A DNA stretch of 64,000 bases. It comes from a virus. The DNA lies in IMG/VR virus record IMGVR_UViG_3300044949_001773, positions 62,001-126,000 of that record; one strand, written 5' to 3'. A program made the translations under genes and the position numbers. Below are positions 63,838 through 64,000 of this stretch, one piece after another. Position 1 is the stretch's first letter. Every line of letters starts with the position of its first letter. The notes beneath the pieces are model-generated. The model did not search any database, was not told where the DNA came from, and worked only from the letters and a program-made list of their open reading frames with translations.

Positions 63838-64000
63838 ATGGATATTTCACACTCTTATGATAAATTACAATTAGAACAAATAAATGATGGTTCTGGGATA
63901 GTTTGTTCTATCATTGTTAGAATTTCTTCAACTGATGGAATTTATGATATAGAATCTAGCGAATGCATTCATTTAGATATTAATACTATTACAAACTTTA
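63838..64000 (+). CDS. Unidentified protein, N-terminal part (runs off window)
   Basis: ATG at 63838 opens a frame that continues past the window end, starting MDISHSYDKLQLEQINDGSG. Low-complexity, beta/alpha mixed; nothing recognised in the visible 54 residues. The late promoter and normal codon use support it as a real gene. Confidence 0.55.
   Translation, partial: MDISHSYDKLQLEQINDGSGIVCSIIVRISSTDGIYDIESSECIHLDINTITNF

Noticed and set aside
1-64000. tRNA genes, integrase, attachment sites or DNA-modification genes
   Set aside because: None seen on reading either strand; this is structural DNA throughout apart from cp12 and the small-gene island.

Overview
This window looks like part of the late, virion-structural half of the genome of a T4-like myovirus infecting marine picocyanobacteria (Synechococcus or Prochlorococcus type). 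The evidence is as follows. A gp4-type head-completion gene sits beside a gp26-type baseplate-hub gene, a hub protein and a gp5-type OB-fold protein. T4-style late promoter octamers (TATAAATA and one- or two-base variants) lie 18 to 53 bases before many start codons. The DNA is AT-rich. A CP12-like Calvin-cycle regulator lies inside the hub operon. The very large beta-helix and fiber proteins are of a kind I associate with cyanomyoviruses. No database search was possible, so family names rest on motif recognition.

Layout. (1) 1-619, minus strand: the start of an unidentified gene and the gp4 head-completion gene, each with its own late promoter. Everything else is on the plus strand. (2) 651-12919, a tightly packed baseplate/hub/tail operon: a tube-like baseplate protein, a gp26-like chaperone with a candidate -1 frameshift extension (2245-2439), two paralogous membrane-like tape-measure/hub proteins carrying an M23-like and a lysozyme-like domain, a gp27-like hub, a CP12-like protein, a gp5-like OB-fold spike and its beta-helix partner, and three proteins sharing one RLRH/EYEG domain. 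(3) 12949-14434: two small fiber/adhesin genes, one glycine-rich. (4) 14440-15650: an island of small genes bracketed by two near-perfect host sigma70-type promoters; it ends in a possible 64-nt small RNA with its own terminator. (5) 15693-44200: giant beta-helix and fiber genes, including a duplicated three-gene cassette (26268-34865 and 38258-42296) and a complete subtilisin-like protease. (6) 44246-60310: one open reading frame of 5354 codons, a mosaic tail fiber ending in an S74-type self-cleaving chaperone. (7) 60312-61864: five small genes, four of them in two similar pairs, then a terminator. (8) 61951-64000: a cysteine-rich YadA-like fiber with an S74 domain, another tail protein, and a gene running off the end.

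How it works together. The genes of part 2 would build the tail tube start, tape measure and cell-wall-piercing hub. Those of parts 3 and 5 to 8 would build the baseplate periphery and host-recognition fibers. Part 4 may be expressed earlier, by host polymerase, than its late neighbours. The CP12-like protein would act on host carbon metabolism rather than in the particle. Coding density is very high: no stretch of 300 bases or more lacks a gene, and I saw no tRNA, CRISPR array, insertion sequence or integrase.
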